Source: Lumbricus terrestris
Taxonomy: Eukaryota; Annelida; Clitellata; Crassiclitellata; Lumbricidae
Assembly (NCBI GenBank): GCA_949752735.1
Contig: OX457041.1
Location: 26,044,076 to 26,108,075 of the forward strand
Direction: 5' to 3'
DNA: 64,000 bases
A program made the position numbers and the translations under genes. Shown piece by piece: positions 16,319 to 30,000 of the stretch. The first letter of the stretch is position 1, and each line of letters begins with the position of its first letter. Under the pieces are notes generated by a model. It saw only the letters and a list, made by a program, of their open reading frames with translations. It did not search any database and was not told the origin of the DNA.

Positions 16319-17030
16319 CTGTAGAGTGTATAGACTGTGGATCATATACTCTGGCAGGTGTGACTCGCTGTGAAATTTTTGCAAGAATTTTAAATGAAAA
16401 CCACGAAATAAAGACCACGATTACTTCTCATCGAGGTTTTACAATGCAGCCTATAGAGTTTGAAAATTTAAAATAATTTCAAAGCAAAATCACAAAAGAG
16501 GCTCCACTTAACATAAATAACAGGCCTATTTAGTCATAATTATAGAAAGCAACATGGACACACTGTCGAGATAATTAGAGTTTTTCATATCTTTAAGATC
16601 AAAGAGCGAGAAAATTGGTTAAAACTCAAACAGTACCAGTTAAAGAAAAAGTTGTAAATTTTCCAGGGAGCAAGTGCCCTCTCTTGCTCCTATGTCGGCC
16701 TAGCTAGGCCTATGGGCGCTCATGACCTCCACGTTCAGTTTTTCTAAAAAGTTATAACTTAATGCGCACAACCAATGTGAAGCCATTGGTTAAGCATATA
16801 GTTATGTTCGTTACATTTTCTCATATAGCCTATTCCTAAGTTAGGTCTTTAGATTAGCCTGCACATATATAGCTATTGAAAATAGATGTGTTGGCCCTGC
16901 TGCGTGAATAATACTTGTGTAGAGTGGGAACGCACCATGCCTTATAAGCGTGTGTAACAGCGATTGGCTGCGCATTGCGTTTTCGGCAGTCTGCAGACCA
17001 ACAGTGGCAATATTGTAGGCTTGCCACTAT
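16319..17030. other. intergenic DNA, nothing recognised
   Basis: No recognisable gene or repeat family. Confidence 0.5.
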
Positions 17031-17133
17031 TATATATATATATACATATATACGTAGATCTATATATATACACATATATGCGACTATATATACGTACTGC
17101 CCTATACAACGATCGAAGGATATACTAATATTA

Positions 17134-17169
<36 letters not shown>

Positions 17170-17171
17170 TG

Positions 17172-17205
<34 letters not shown>

Positions 17206-17231
17206 TGTATGTATGTATGTATGTATGTATA
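17030..17231. repeat. (TA)n and (TATG)n microsatellites
   Basis: TA-rich repeats to about 17110, then a GTAT tetranucleotide array at about 17140-17231 with one break. Confidence 0.95.
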
Positions 17232-18690
17232 GGCCTATATATAATATATAAAGGCCTATGCTAAATTTAGCCATAAGCAGACATGAACTGTAGTAAAGAG
17301 GGCGTTGGCGTGATGGTATGCTATGGCACCCTGCTGACAATGACCCTTTGTTGCGCTGCAGAACAACAACTCTAATTGCCCTGACTTATGTTACGTTTCT
17401 GGTGAATATTCTACTTCCCATAACAAGCATTACAAAACACCTATATATAGACGACAGGCATGAACAAAAAACTTTGCGTGCTGCCTTTGGCACAAACACA
17501 TTTTTTACTCACGCTTTTTTCCGAGTTCCCAAATGTTGGAACTATACGGCTGGAACGCTGTTTACTCACTGTAGCTATAAATTTACACATTTTCTATTCA
17601 ACCATTCTATTATTTAGGGTAACAAAGCATTCCACAGGTCGTAATTTATAAAGTAAGATGCGCCTCCTGAGACTCACACATAATTATAGGCAGTATGTCA
17701 GTATGAGAACTGAATACAAAATAATTTAATAACTGAGGGGGTCAGAATATGCTCCACCGTCCACGGAGAGTTGGGGGGAGGGGTGAAGAGAAGACTCTAC
17801 TTTGGGACCCTAAGAAAGACTAGTGGCTGAACCCCTCAACCCCCACGGCATGCAATTCTCGCCATGCCCATAGGACTACAATTATACATATGTGTAGTAC
17901 GATTATACACGAATAATAAAAAAATGAATGGTGACAGTAGCAAAGGAAATCGACGACTGGCACGCACAGATAAACCAAACGACGTCAATGGACCAATGAA
18001 TATTCGTATGATTCAACAATGTAGGCCTCGTTGTCACAGACGCAACTATAAATAGGGCCTAAGCTACAAGTTATTGGCCTACAGAACCTGGGGAATTATT
18101 AGAAGCCGTGCTGCAATCGGATAATAGAGATAGGACCTACTGGTAATAATGATATTTTTCTTTATTCAACAAACCGGAAGTAATTTACCATGGAGGATGG
18201 GACGGGAAAGAAGAGATTGTGCAGTTCTAAAAATTCCTTTAAAACAGCCCTGCAGCTCCCGGGTAGATATAAATATATTTGTCGAACATTGTGATGACCT
18301 TTCTCGGGTTCGTCAACGATTCTACCGACCACAATTCCCTAGCTGTATTTAGGCTTCCCATGTCAGGCTGCCAGCACCGAAACGCAGTTGAAAGACGGTC
18401 TAAGAAAAGACGATTTACACGGTGACATCTGTATATAATTTATTCACTGTTTTTCACACTGAACGCAGTGAACGGTTTCAGTCGTGACTCCTCGTGGATA
18501 GCAGGATAGGCCTAAAAGACAATAATTTATGACGGTAAAATTCCCTCTTCGTCTGATTATAATCATTGCCTATAATAATATAACGCCTTTACTTGTTTGA
18601 CCAGAACAAGAAATTCAATGTATCATATAATATAACAACAAATAATTATGTGTAACAAACAAAAGGATATGAGAAATGATGGGACAAGAA
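17232..18690. other. intergenic DNA, nothing recognised
   Basis: Short open frames (for example 17318-17617) show no domain or codon pattern I can support as coding. Confidence 0.45.
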
Positions 18691-18965
18691 GATAGGAAAA
18701 CATCATTAGAAAAGAAGATTGAGGTGGATGGAACATGATGCCCGCATGCATGGATGATAATCGAAGAACCATGCAAACAGGTGATGTCCTGGAATGCTGG
18801 AAGTAGAAGGAAGAGAGGAAGACCATGAAAGAACTGGAAGCCTGTGGAAGGACACAAAGACGACTTGACTCACTTGAGATGTCTGGAGATGTTATGGGAC
18901 GAAATTGAAGAACTGGCGATGGACAGGGATGAGTGGAGGAGAATCAGGTACATGTAGATGCGTTG
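18690..18965 (+). mobile_element. LINE reverse-transcriptase C-terminal end
   Basis: Translation with frameshifts gives RKRGRP.KNW, DDLTHL and WDEIEELAMDRDEWRRI, the typical C terminus of an endonuclease/reverse-transcriptase LINE. It is truncated and carries stops. Confidence 0.75.
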
Positions 18966-19560
18966 AAAGACTAAGTATATACTAAGTATATTTATAGCCT
19001 GTTGTTTAAATTCAAACAACCTCCTGCATGCATGAACATTGAACAGTGGTTATAGTGGCTTGGATGAGCATCGGGAACTACAAAGAAGAGTTTTGTTGGA
19101 CCTCGTGTGCTATAAAGGTTTTACATAAGGCATGGTTGGACTGAGTGAAACGCAAGCAGAGAATCTCAAGAGCAGTGGGCACGCCGTGGACAATATCGTA
19201 GGACTAATTATATAGATTGTAGACTTCACGGGGTTGATAGCGGAGGCCGACTGTCTTCTGAACCGCTGACTAAGCCCTTGTTATGGTATGTAGACATGAG
19301 GCGCCTATATAAGCAGAAATTTAGAATCAGAAAAGTAGACTGAAAAGGATGGTTAGGAAGGACAGATAGAGCAGACGAGATTATAGGGAACGGAAGGACC
19401 ATCTCGTGCAGTTCCACGATTCAATAGAAGGGTGTGTGATTTTTGAGGAGCAGGTCCGAGATGAACCGTGGATCAGTAGGCCTACAGGAGCAGTCTGCAG
19501 TGTAGTAAGAGATATATAATACAGTCGTAAAGCATTAACGGATCACATAATTATAGGCTA
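18966..19560. other. intergenic DNA, nothing recognised
   Basis: No gene or repeat family recognised. Confidence 0.45.
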
Positions 19561-19570
19561 CACACGCGCG

Positions 19571-19655
<85 letters not shown>

Positions 19656-19658
19656 ACG
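19561..19658. repeat. (CG)n/(CA)n microsatellite
   Basis: A short CG run followed by about 80 bp of CA; the CG run could adopt Z-DNA. Confidence 0.95.
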
Positions 19659-20102
19659 CCAAACCTACACATGCACACACGTTTACGCACAGACATAATA
19701 TACAATACATTATACATAATATATAAATTGCATATAGTCTACATGCATAGGCCTATATATAATTTTATAGATGGTGTGAATTTGACACAGTAAAGCTAAC
19801 ACGCTTAGTCTATGCAAGCGCTTCTATTGAGACTGCATGCTCAGTGGCGTGTAATGGTAGAAAAAACACGGTTGTTTACCCGACTTATTAAGCATAACTC
19901 AGACGATGACGACGGCTTCTATACGTTCAAGGATCATTCTTCTGTCGGACTCTCTCAACCGTTAAAATACATACATTGTAGAAAGTTTATGTGGTTAAGG
20001 TGAATTTTTTCCTCGACCCGGCCGTAGACTGTAGCCTACACGAGAATGCTCGTGGAGACCAACTCTATAGTCTATGGCTGCAGTCGTCTGAAGACGAAGT
20101 TG

Positions 20103-20268
20103 CAGTGGCGTAGGCAAGGGGGGGTTTCGGGGGTCAAACCCCCCCCATTGGCTCCGGGAAAAAGATTTTTTAAGGTTATTTTTCCATTTAAGTAAGAAAA
20201 AATAGCAAAAAACAGGGTTTCCGGCCATAAAACCCCCCCCCCATGAAAAATTCCTGGCTACGCCACTG
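20103..20268. mobile_element. 166-bp hAT-like MITE (CAGTGGCGTAGGC end)
   Basis: It starts CAGTGGCGTAGGC and ends GGCTACGCCACTG, with a perfect 8-bp duplication cgaagttg on both sides. G-run and C-run blocks lie inside the ends. Confidence 0.92.
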
Positions 20269-20293
20269 CGAAGTTGATATTCTCTTACAAATA

Positions 20294-20516
20294 TGTTTGT
20301 ATGCGCACTTGTTATAGCGCCCCTTCCAGCTCTCAACCGCTACTCAGAGGCGCTCCCGACTACAGCGCGGACACTGCATCGGAGTTTCACGCCGAAGCGC
20401 TGAGCAATTGCGAGTGAAGGACTTGCCCAAGGTCCCTACGCGGCGAGGTGGATTAATTCGAACCTCGAACCTTCCGGCTTCAAGGCAACGGCGCCACCAC
20501 TACACCACCGCGCCCC
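20294..20516 (-). mobile_element. tRNA-derived SINE, near-complete copy
   Basis: On the - strand it begins ggggcgcggtggtgtagtgg (A box), passes ggttcgaggttcgaatt (B box), ccttgggcaagtccttcac and gggagcgcctctgagtag. It ends with ggcgctataacaagtgc, then a short ACAAACA tail. Confidence 0.92.
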
Positions 20517-21344
20517 ACAATACTTGAGTAAATAAGTTGAAAATATCAAATATCAAATACTTGATATACGACTTCAGTTATATAGGCCTACGGCACTAGC
20601 TAGGCTATTATAGCGACAGCGATAATGCAACAGTTTGTAACGATATACATGTATAGTTATAATATTATTATTGATGATTTATTTTCTGCCTCTCGATTAA
20701 GTTTACCACCGTAGACTTAGTTAGACTATAGTCTATAGGATAACTGAGTCTTCTTGATGGAGATCGATGGTGCTACAAAAATGTAAAATTTAATCCAGCT
20801 ACCAAATAATGAAGCAATAAAGATAATGACGTCATCAACTGTCAGCGTTCGACGTTAGCAATTTATATTTGCCTAAACATTCATAAACATTCGGAAAAAG
20901 CAGATGTTTCGCGTGTCAGTTAGCGTTCGATTTGCACATCTTTATCGAAATCAGCAGCTCGTGAATCCGAAGATCGTATTCCTTGACGCAATGTAATAAT
21001 TGGTTTGATAAATTTCCTCTTTTTAAAATCAGCCTTTAACAATTTTACCGATAACCGTAGGCCACGTGACGGTCGCCAATAGCAACCTATTGTTTTAAAG
21101 CGATGGCTAGTAGTGTACAGTAGGTCCTAACAGTACTGATAATAATTAAATATAAACTGAAAGCGACTCGTTGGCCTCTTAAGGTTCTGGTTAAAAAATC
21201 ACCGTAAGAGACCCAAAATCCACCAAACTGCATGCATGGTATTTGCCATTTATATTTATGTCTATACTAGACGTGACGTCCGGATACCCGATTGCAGCAC
21301 TGCAACCACTGGAGACCGTGCATTATTCGACCCAGAAGGTAGAA
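20517..21344. other. intergenic DNA, nothing recognised
   Basis: No gene or repeat family recognised between the SINE and the minisatellite. Confidence 0.45.
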
Positions 21345-24300
21345 GGTATCAGTGCTTTTCGTTCCTAGTCGTTTTGGTCCATAGTCGCTTTTGTTCTTAG
21401 TTGTGTTCTTTCTTAGCCGCTTTTCGGCCTTTATTGTGTTCTTTCTTTTTTCTTTTCGTTCTTAGTAGTTTTTGTTCTTAGTCGTTTTTTTCTTAGTTGT
21501 GCAGTTAGCCTAATGGTTTTCGTTCATAGCCGTTTTCGTTCTTTGCTACGTTCTTTCTTAGTCGTTTGCGTTCTTAGTAATGTTTTTTCTTAGTCGTTTT
21601 CGTCTTTTAGTAATGTTCTATCTTAATTAGTCGTTATCGTTTTCAGTTGTTTTTGTTCTTAGTCGTTATCGCTCTTATTCATTTTCGTTCATAGTTGCTT
21701 CGTTCCTAGTTAAGTAATTAGTCGTTTTGGTTCCTAGTCGTTTTGGTTCATAGTCGCTTTCGTTCTTATTTACGTTCTTTCTTAGACGTTTTTGTTCCTG
21801 GTTATGTTCTTTCTTGCCGTTTTCGGTCGATGTTATGTTCTTTTGTTTTTCGTTTTTGTTCTTGGTCCGTTTTCTTAGTTACCTAGTTCATCGTTTTCGT
21901 TCATAACGGTTTTCGTTCTTAGTCATGTTTTTTCTTAATCGTTTCGTTCTGAGTTATGTTCTTACTTAGTAGTTTCGTTCCGAGTTATGTTCTTTCTTAG
22001 TCGTTTCGTTCTGAGTTATGTTCTTTCTTAGTGTATTCGTTCTTAGTTATGTTCTATCTTAGTCGTTTCGTTCTAAGTTATGTTCTTTCTTAGAAGTTTC
22101 GTTCTGAGTTAGTCTTTAGTCGTTTCGTTCTGAGTTATGTTCTTTCCTAGTGGTTTCGTTCTTTCTTAGGCGTTTTCGTTTCTAAAATTATGTTGTATCT
22201 TAGTCGTTTCGTTCTGAATTATGTTCTTTCTTAGCAGTTTCGTTCTTAATTATGTTCTATCTTAGTCGTTTCGTTCTGAGTTATGTTCTCACTTAGTAGT
22301 TTCGTTCTGAGTTATGTTCCTTTTAGGCGCTTTTGTTTCTTAGTTATGTTCTATCTTAGTCGTTTCGTTTTTAGTTTTGTTCGTTCTTTCTTAGTCGTTT
22401 CGTTCAGGGTTATGTTCTTTCTTAGTCGTCTCGTTCAGAGTTATGTTCTTTCTTAGAAATTTCGTTCTGAGTTAGTCTTTAGTCGTTTCGTTCTGAGTTA
22501 TGTTCCTTCTTAATGATTTCGTTCTGAGTTGTTATGTTCTTTCTTAGGCGTTTTCGTTTCTTAATTATGTTGTATCTTATTCGCTTCGTTCTGAATTATG
22601 TTCTTTCTTAGTACTTTCGTTCTAGGCTGTGTTCGTTCCTTCTTAGTAGTTTCGTTCTTACTTGTGTTCTATCTAAGTCGATTCGTTCTGAGTTATGTTC
22701 TTACTTTGTAGTTTCGTTCCGAGTTATGTTCTTTCTTAGGCGTTTTCGTTTCTTAGTTATGTTGTATCTTAGTCGTTTCGTTCCGAGTTATGTTCTTACT
22801 TAGTAGTTTCGTTCTGAGTTAAGTTCTTTCTTATGAGTTTTCGTTTCTTAGTTATGTTCTGTCTTAGTCGTTTCGTTCAGGGTTATGTTCTTTCTTAGTC
22901 GTTTCGTTCTTTGTTTTGTTCTATCTTAGTCGTTTCGTTCTGAATTATGTTCCTTTTTAGTCGTTTACGTTTCTTAGTTATGTTCTATCTTAGTCGTTTC
23001 GCTTTTAGTTATGTTCTATCTTAGTCGTCTCGTTCTGAGTTATGTTCTATCTTAGTCTTTTCGTTCTGAGTTATGTTCTTTCTTAGGAGTTTTTGCTTCT
23101 TAACTATGTTCTATCTTAATCGTTTCGTTCTTAGCGGCGTTCGTTCTTTCTTAGTCGTTTCGTTCTGAGTTATGTTCTTTCTTAGTAGTTTCGTTCTGAG
23201 TTGTGTTCTATCTTAGTCGTTTCGTTCTGAGTTATGTTCTTTCTTAGTCTTTCGCTCTGAGTTATGTTCTTTCTTATGCGTTTTTGTGTCTTGGCTATGT
23301 TCTTTCTCAGGCGTTTTCGTTTCTTAGTTATGTTCTACCTTAGTCTTTCAGTTATTTTCATTCTTAGTCGTTACCGTTTTATTCGTTCATTCGTTTCATT
23401 CGTTTTCGTTGTTAGCCGTTTCTCGGTCTTTGTGGTGCTATTTCTTTTTTGGTTTTCGTTCTTAGTAGTTTTCTTTCTTAGTTATCTAATTAATCGTTTT
23501 CTTTCATAGCTTTTTTATAGTCATGTTCTTTCTTAGTCGTTTTCGATCTCAGTTGTGTTTCTTCTTTGTGGTTTTTTTCATAGTTATGTTTTTCTAGGTT
23601 GTTTCTTTTCTTAGTCGTTTTTGTTCTTAGTCGTATTGGTTCTTACTTCTTAGTTATGCTCTTTTTTTAGTCCATTTCGTTCTTAGCTATGCCCTTTTAT
23701 GGTCATTTTCATTTTTTAATTATTCTCCTTCTTAATCGTTATAGTTTTCAGTTTTTTAATTCGTAGTCGTTATCGTTCTTATTCGTTCAGTAGTTTTCGT
23801 TCTTAGTCGTGTAGTTTTGATAATGTTGTGTCTTAGTTGTTTCCTTTCTTAGTTATGCAGTTAGTCGTATTCGTTCTTAGCCGTTTTCGGTCCTAGTTAT
23901 GTTCTTTCTTTTTCATTTTTCATTCTTAGCCGTTTTCGTTCTTTGTTACGTTCTTTCTTAGTCGTTCTCGTTAGTCATGTTCATTCCTAGTCGTGTTCGT
24001 TCTTAGTTATGTTTTTTCTAACTTATTTTGGTTCTTAGTTATGTCTCTCTTAGTCGTTTTTGTTCTCAGTTATGTTCTCTCTTAGTTGTTTGATTCTTAG
24101 TCGTTTTCGTTCTTAGTTGTGTTCCTTCTTAGTCATGTTCGTTCTTAGGTATGTTCTATCTTTTTTCGTTTTTGTTCTAAGTATTTTTGTTTCTTACTCG
24201 TTTTATATCTTGGTCACGTTCGTCTTAGGTCGTTTTCGTTCTTATTACTTTTCGTTATTAGTTGTTTTCGTTATTATTTATGCTCTTAGTCGTTTCTGTT

Positions 24301-25985
24301 CTTAGTTGTTATTTTTTAGTAGTTTTCAGTTATATTTTTCTTAGCCATTATCGTTTTCATTTTTTCATTCCTAATCGTTATCGTTCTTATTTGTTTCCGT
24401 TCTTAGTCGTTTCGCCTTTGATTTGTTCTTTCCTAGTCGTTTTCGTTCCTAGTTATGTAGTTTGGCGTATTCGTTCTCGGCCGTTCTCGATCTTAGTTAT
24501 GTTGTTTCTTTTTCGCTCTTAGTAGTTTTCGTTCTTAGTTATGAAGTTAGTGGCTCTCCTTATAAGTTAAGTTCTTTGTCGTTTTTGTCATTTGTTACGT
24601 TCTATCTTAGTCGTTTTTGTTCTAAGTTAGGCCCTATGTGTTCTTTCTAATTTTTTCGTTCGTAGTCTTATTCACCTTTTAGTAGTTTATTTCTTAGTCA
24701 TGTTCGTCGCAGGTTAACGTACTTATTTTATGCTCTTAGCCGTTTTCGTTTTTTGTTCTTCCTTATGTTCTTATTAATCGTTTTCGTTCTTTGCTACGTT
24801 CATTCTTAGTCGATTTCGTTCTTTGTTATGTTCTTTCTTAGTTATTTTTGTTCTTAGTTACGTTCTTTCTATGTCGTTTTTGTTCCTAATCTTGATTTTT
24901 CTAAGTAGTTTTCGTTCCCAGTTGTGTTCCTTCTTAGTCGTTTTCGTTCTTAGTTATGTTCTTCACTAGGCGTTTTCATTCTAGGTAATGTATTTTCTTA
25001 GTTGTTTTCGTTGTCAGTTATGTTTTTTTAAAGTAGTTTTCATTCTTTGTCGTTTTCGCTCTAAGTCGTTTTCGTTCTCGGTTGTGCGCCTTCTTAGTTG
25101 TTTTCGATCCTAGTTATGTTTTTGCCTAGTCGTTTTCGTTCTAAGATACGTTGTCTCTTTGTCGTTTTCATTCTTAGTTATTTCCTTTCTTTGTCGTTTT
25201 CGTTTTTTGTGGTTTTCGTTTATTGTCATCATCGTTTATAGTCGTTTTCGTTCTTTGTTGAGTTTTAAAGTTCTTTTTAATTATACTTTTGTGTGCAGTC
25301 GTTTTCGTTTTTTATATGTGCTTTATTACTCATTTTCGTTCTTAGTTACATTGATTCCTAGTCGTTTTCGTTCGTAGTTACATTGTATGTCTTTCTTTGT
25401 CATTTTCGTTCTTAGTTATTTTCTTGCCGAGTCATTTTGATTATCAGTCTCAGTCGTTTTTGTTTTTAGTAGTTTTCTTTTCGTTCTTTGTCTTTGCTGT
25501 TCTGAGTTGTGTTCCTTTTTAGTCGTCTTCGTTCTTTGGCGTTTTTGTTCTTAGGCGTTTTCGTTTTTGACAGTTTTCAGTTATGGTCGCTTGCGTTTCT
25601 AGTCGCTTTCGTTCTTTGTTGAGTTTTTTATGTCCTTTTGTTCTTAGACTTTTTCGTATTTAGTCGTTGTCGTTCTTAGCTATGTTCTTTCTTCGCCGTT
25701 ATGTTCTTTTTAGTCGTTTTCGTTCTTAATCGTTTTGATTATATTCGTTTTAGACTTTACGTTCTTAGTCGTATTTATCTCTTGTTCGTTTTCGTCCTTA
25801 GACGTTTTAGTTTTGGCGTTTCCCTTCTCATGCATCTACGTTTTTTGACGTTATCATTATCATATACTTTCTTATTTTGTTCTTAGATGCTTTCTTGCTT
25901 GGAAGTTTCTGTTTTTTCGTTTTTTGCGTTTGTTCTTAACTGCTTTGACGTTTTCGTTGTGAGACGTTTTTGTTTTCGACAGTTT
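21345..25985. repeat. 4.6-kb minisatellite of 16-bp monomers with a 31-bp higher-order unit
   Basis: The whole stretch is built of diverged monomers such as tcgttttcgttcttag and ttatgttctttcttag (16 bp each), almost every one ending in TTAG or a variant. Between about 21.94 and 23.27 kb a 15-bp form (tcgtttcgttctgag) alternates with the 16-bp ttatgttctttcttag form, giving a 31-bp higher-order repeat. The right third is more diverged. The strand is T-rich and A-poor. Open frames rich in F, V, L, S and R are repeat artefacts. Confidence 0.93.
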
Positions 25986-27015
25986 AAACTAGGTTTTATT
26001 TAAACTCCAGATTTCTAAGTGCTACTCGATATCTAAGCACAGTGCAAGTCTATGGGCTCCATAGTTATTGACAAGATCTCATCAGCATTTAATTTATTTA
26101 TCAATTTAATTCCCATTTAAGCACATTAAAAAATTCAACTCAATGTTTCAAACTACACCGTATATTACATGTGAATTTAATTTTGCTTTAGCAAGTAGGT
26201 CTGCAAAAAATATAGCAAGTGACACATTACTAAGATTGTGTGCTAATTATGGAAACATCTGCTCCAAATAAAACACAGATACCAGAAAAAACACAAAAAT
26301 ATAGATTTGAAAGTTACAATTTATTTTTAACTCTTCTCCACGGACCAGTCTGCAGACCACTGGTTTTGACCACATGGAAGAGTTTCACTTCTGAAAGACC
26401 ATGAGCAATGCATAATATAGACTTAGGGATTGCTTCTTGCCCTGACTGCGTATATACATGCAATGCGCAGCTTGTAACTAAAAGTTTCTGTAATATCGAC
26501 TCGTACGAATTTGAGGCTGCTCAATGTTCATCCGAATTGCTCCAAGGGGCAGGGGGACGGTCACAAATCAATCAAAGTCCTTAACTCTTCTAATTATTAT
26601 TTCGTAAGTGCCCTTGGCCTTTGAAACACTGGGCCCAATAAATCATATGTACATGTACCTCAGGTAAAAGAGATAATAAGAATACCAATAATGCCATGTT
26701 ATTTAATAAACGCAGAGCCAAGACTGCTACAATAAAATTCAATTTGATGTATTTTTTTTACGTATTTTAAAGCCTCTTGCTTTTGTGAGAAGCTGCATCT
26801 CTGGATTGAAAAGCAATCGAAAGTATTGAAGTAATCAATTAGTGATCAATATCTAAGATACACAAAAAATTATATATATATATTTATATAATTAGTATAA
26901 ATTATAAGTAGTTATCCTAATTTTAAAATTATTCAAAACAGTAAGAAATTAAATAATTTTTAATAATAAATGGAGGTAGCCAATCAAGTAGCTCAGTACT
27001 CAGTCTAACATGTCA
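25986..27015. other. 3' UTR of the coiled-coil gene and intergenic DNA
   Basis: Downstream (on the - strand) of the stop at 27016. Possible - strand poly(A) signals are seen as TTTATT near 26320. No other gene is recognised. Confidence 0.4.
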
Positions 27016-30000
27016 TCAGCTGCTGTTTGCAAGTGTAGGATACTTGAGAGCCAAGTCACGACGTAGGTTCTCCTGAATGAGTGCAATGTTTGCGTCAAGG
27101 CTGGCCAGACTGTCCTTGAAGGACTGATCATCGATGGAACCGATCGTCCCAAGCGACGAAAGAGTACAAGTCGTTCCGGTTGATTCCGTCTCCGCAATGT
27201 GCAGCGAACTGAGATCAAGTCCAAGTCTTGGATGAATCGACGAGGGGACGAGGTCTTGCCCGGTGTTTCTCGTCCCTGCAGCGAGCGGCGATTTCAGGTC
27301 AAAGCTCTCCCTGGTTTCTTCCATGCGGAATGACGATGCCAGGCCATGGTTGGCTATTGTCTTTGTGACAGGGAGGTCAAGGTCAGGGCGTCTATTGTTC
27401 CTGGCCTCGGTCTCTTTTGTTCTTGCCGCCGCATTGTCTTCGAAGTCAGACGTGTTGCTGTCGATTTCAGAGCTGTGCCGACGTTCGCTAAGATTGTTGA
27501 AGTCGCTCATGTGTATCGAAATCGCTTCATCTTCCGTCCGGCTGTCTGGATAGGATTGCTCCTGGTACGACCCGCTGTACGGGGTTGAGTTGGGCGAACA
27601 CTGCGACAGAGTAACGGTTGACTTTCGGTCTCGATTTGGCGCTGCATTGAATGCATTTGAAGAATTATACTTTTCGAAGTAGTCTGCTATGCTATGACGT
27701 GACATATCTGGAGCATTTTGTGCGGCGGCGGCGGTGGCACCGAACTCGGGTTTTTCGTGGTCACGGATTTCTACAAGAGTCGAGTTCTGATCCTCTTCGA
27801 CGTCCGAGAAACTCTTGAAGTTGTCGAAATCACTGAAGTTTGCACGAGCCGCGCCGTACAGCGCTTGACTCGCTTCGGGATTCAGCAGGTCCTTAACCGT
27901 TATACCGGCGCTTGGCCAGGCGGCCTCAGCCTGTCTTTTCCATTCTTCAATTCGTCTTGTGTTCGACTCGTCAAATCTTGCGTCACTTTCTCTGACTCTT
28001 CCGGACGGTCTTGTTGAGCTGTCACTTGAAAGGTTGTTCTTTGTAACTTGACTTAAGTTAATGGTCATGTTTTTCTGCGTTTCTGTGTTGAATGAATTAA
28101 ACGGCTTTGGCAATGCCTGTCTCGCACTTGAATGCTGCAGTTCATTACGTTGATTAAGTGTCGTGTGGCTGCTCAACGTGCTATCTTCATTGGAACGTGT
28201 CCTGCACAGAAAAATTCTGCAATTAATCAATTCGGTAATTAATGCGTTGCCAATCTTGATAGCTCATCTTCCATGTTGAAATATTTTGTGCCTTAGCATG
28301 GCTTTAGTAAAAAGTGTTGATTTATTGATATATAATATACACTGACTGTCAATTCTGTAAAATAAAGGCGATGGTATAATTATTGGAGGGAGTCATAAAC
28401 AGCAGACATGAAGCATTGGAGGGTTAACCAAAAAGGGTATTATTCATATATGGCGGTCTACTCTTAGTGCCCGCAGACATAGGAAGTGGGGTGAGTAAAT
28501 TAAAACCTTGATAATAATTTGTCAATAAATGGCCTTGTTCGAATGAGCCATGGAACTGCAAGTTACCTGATAAAGTTATTAGTGGAAGAGTTAGGACTGT
28601 GGAAGAGGTGCAATAAAACCGATGTATTTTCTCAAAGCGACCACTTATGTGTTCTTCTGCATTCCAATGACAGAGCAATGATGTCCTCAATAACTTAGAT
28701 ATTTATTGTTTCCTGGTAGTCTGAGTACTTGTCTTGCAATAGGAAAAGTCTGCTTACATAGTAAGCAACATTACAATGAAATTAACTCGTGTGGAAAACA
28801 TTAAATAAATATACTCGTAACTCTGCATAGTTTGCTCACTTGTTTAAGGTTGAAGACATGAGGTCCTTTACAGATTTCAGTGTTTCACTGAGATGTCCAG
28901 AATTCACCATCGCTGGATACGGCCTTGAACTCTGGAGGTCGTGCACAAGGCGACTCATTGATCCCTGAAGACTTCTGTCAACAAAGAGAAATTAAAATAA
29001 GCAACATAAATTATGTCAATATCATTAAAATTTCAACTCATGATAACCTTGCTTTTATTTTTACATATTTCTTTGTTTACCGCACAAGCTCAGCAAGCAA
29101 ACCCCATCCTAACCAGTATGAATTAAGTCATAAAATTATGAATGAAAAATAAAAAATACTATAGCCTAAACATAATTAGTTAATAACTTCCTAGCATTTT
29201 CAGGCTTCAAAAAAGGTCACAGCTCTCTAATTACAATGAAAAATGTACGCCAAAAAACATATTATGGAAGATCATTAGAGCACTCGTTAGGAATAAATCC
29301 TGATTTCTTTTACTCAAAACTTCCTAAATAAATTTCTTTTTCCTTTCAATTTAATCGAGACAAAAAATGTAAAGCAAAATTTTAACTGAAAAATTTTATT
29401 TTCTGAATCACCTTATGAGATTTTGTGCCTGGTCGACTTCCTTGTGTTTCTGGGTGAGGTCAAACTCGAGGTGTTTGACCTGCGTCTTCAGCTGCTCAAC
29501 CTCACCCTGTCGCTCCTTCTGCATTTCATCCAAGTCCGACTTTGCTCGGCTGATCTCGACCATCTTGTCACGAAGAGACTTAATATGGTCGTCATCCTAA
29601 CATAAAATGCACCAGACAATGAGGTAGTCCCTAAATCCGTCTCTCTGTAGTTAGCGGACACTATCATAGCGTTTAAGAGGTAGCTTGGAAGGATTAGGTT
29701 AGAACCAGGGCTTAAAGTGTGGCTGGACGGTCATGGACGGCGTCCATGCACTTATTTTAAAATCTGAACGCCGTTCTGCCACTTATTGGCCAGCACAGCC
29801 TGAAAAGGTAAGGGGCATCAAGGCACTTCTTTTGGAAAGGTAAGGGGCATCCATGCACTTATTTTTTCCACACTTTAGGCACTGGTTAGAACAGATTGAG
29901 TACTTGAATTGGTTATAGCACAGATCAAATAAATCTCTTCTGAACCCCTTGAAGCCCATTTCTTGTCATGATAGCAATGTTTACCTTCTTGGCAACGACC

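Noticed and set aside
23264..25886. Many short open frames with repeating SRFRS or LVVFV patterns, looking like membrane peptides
   Set aside because: They come from the 16-bp minisatellite read in different frames; no start, domain or consistent frame.
27263..28017. + strand frames opposite the last coiled-coil exon
   Set aside because: Antisense shadows of a real - strand exon with matching splice sites.
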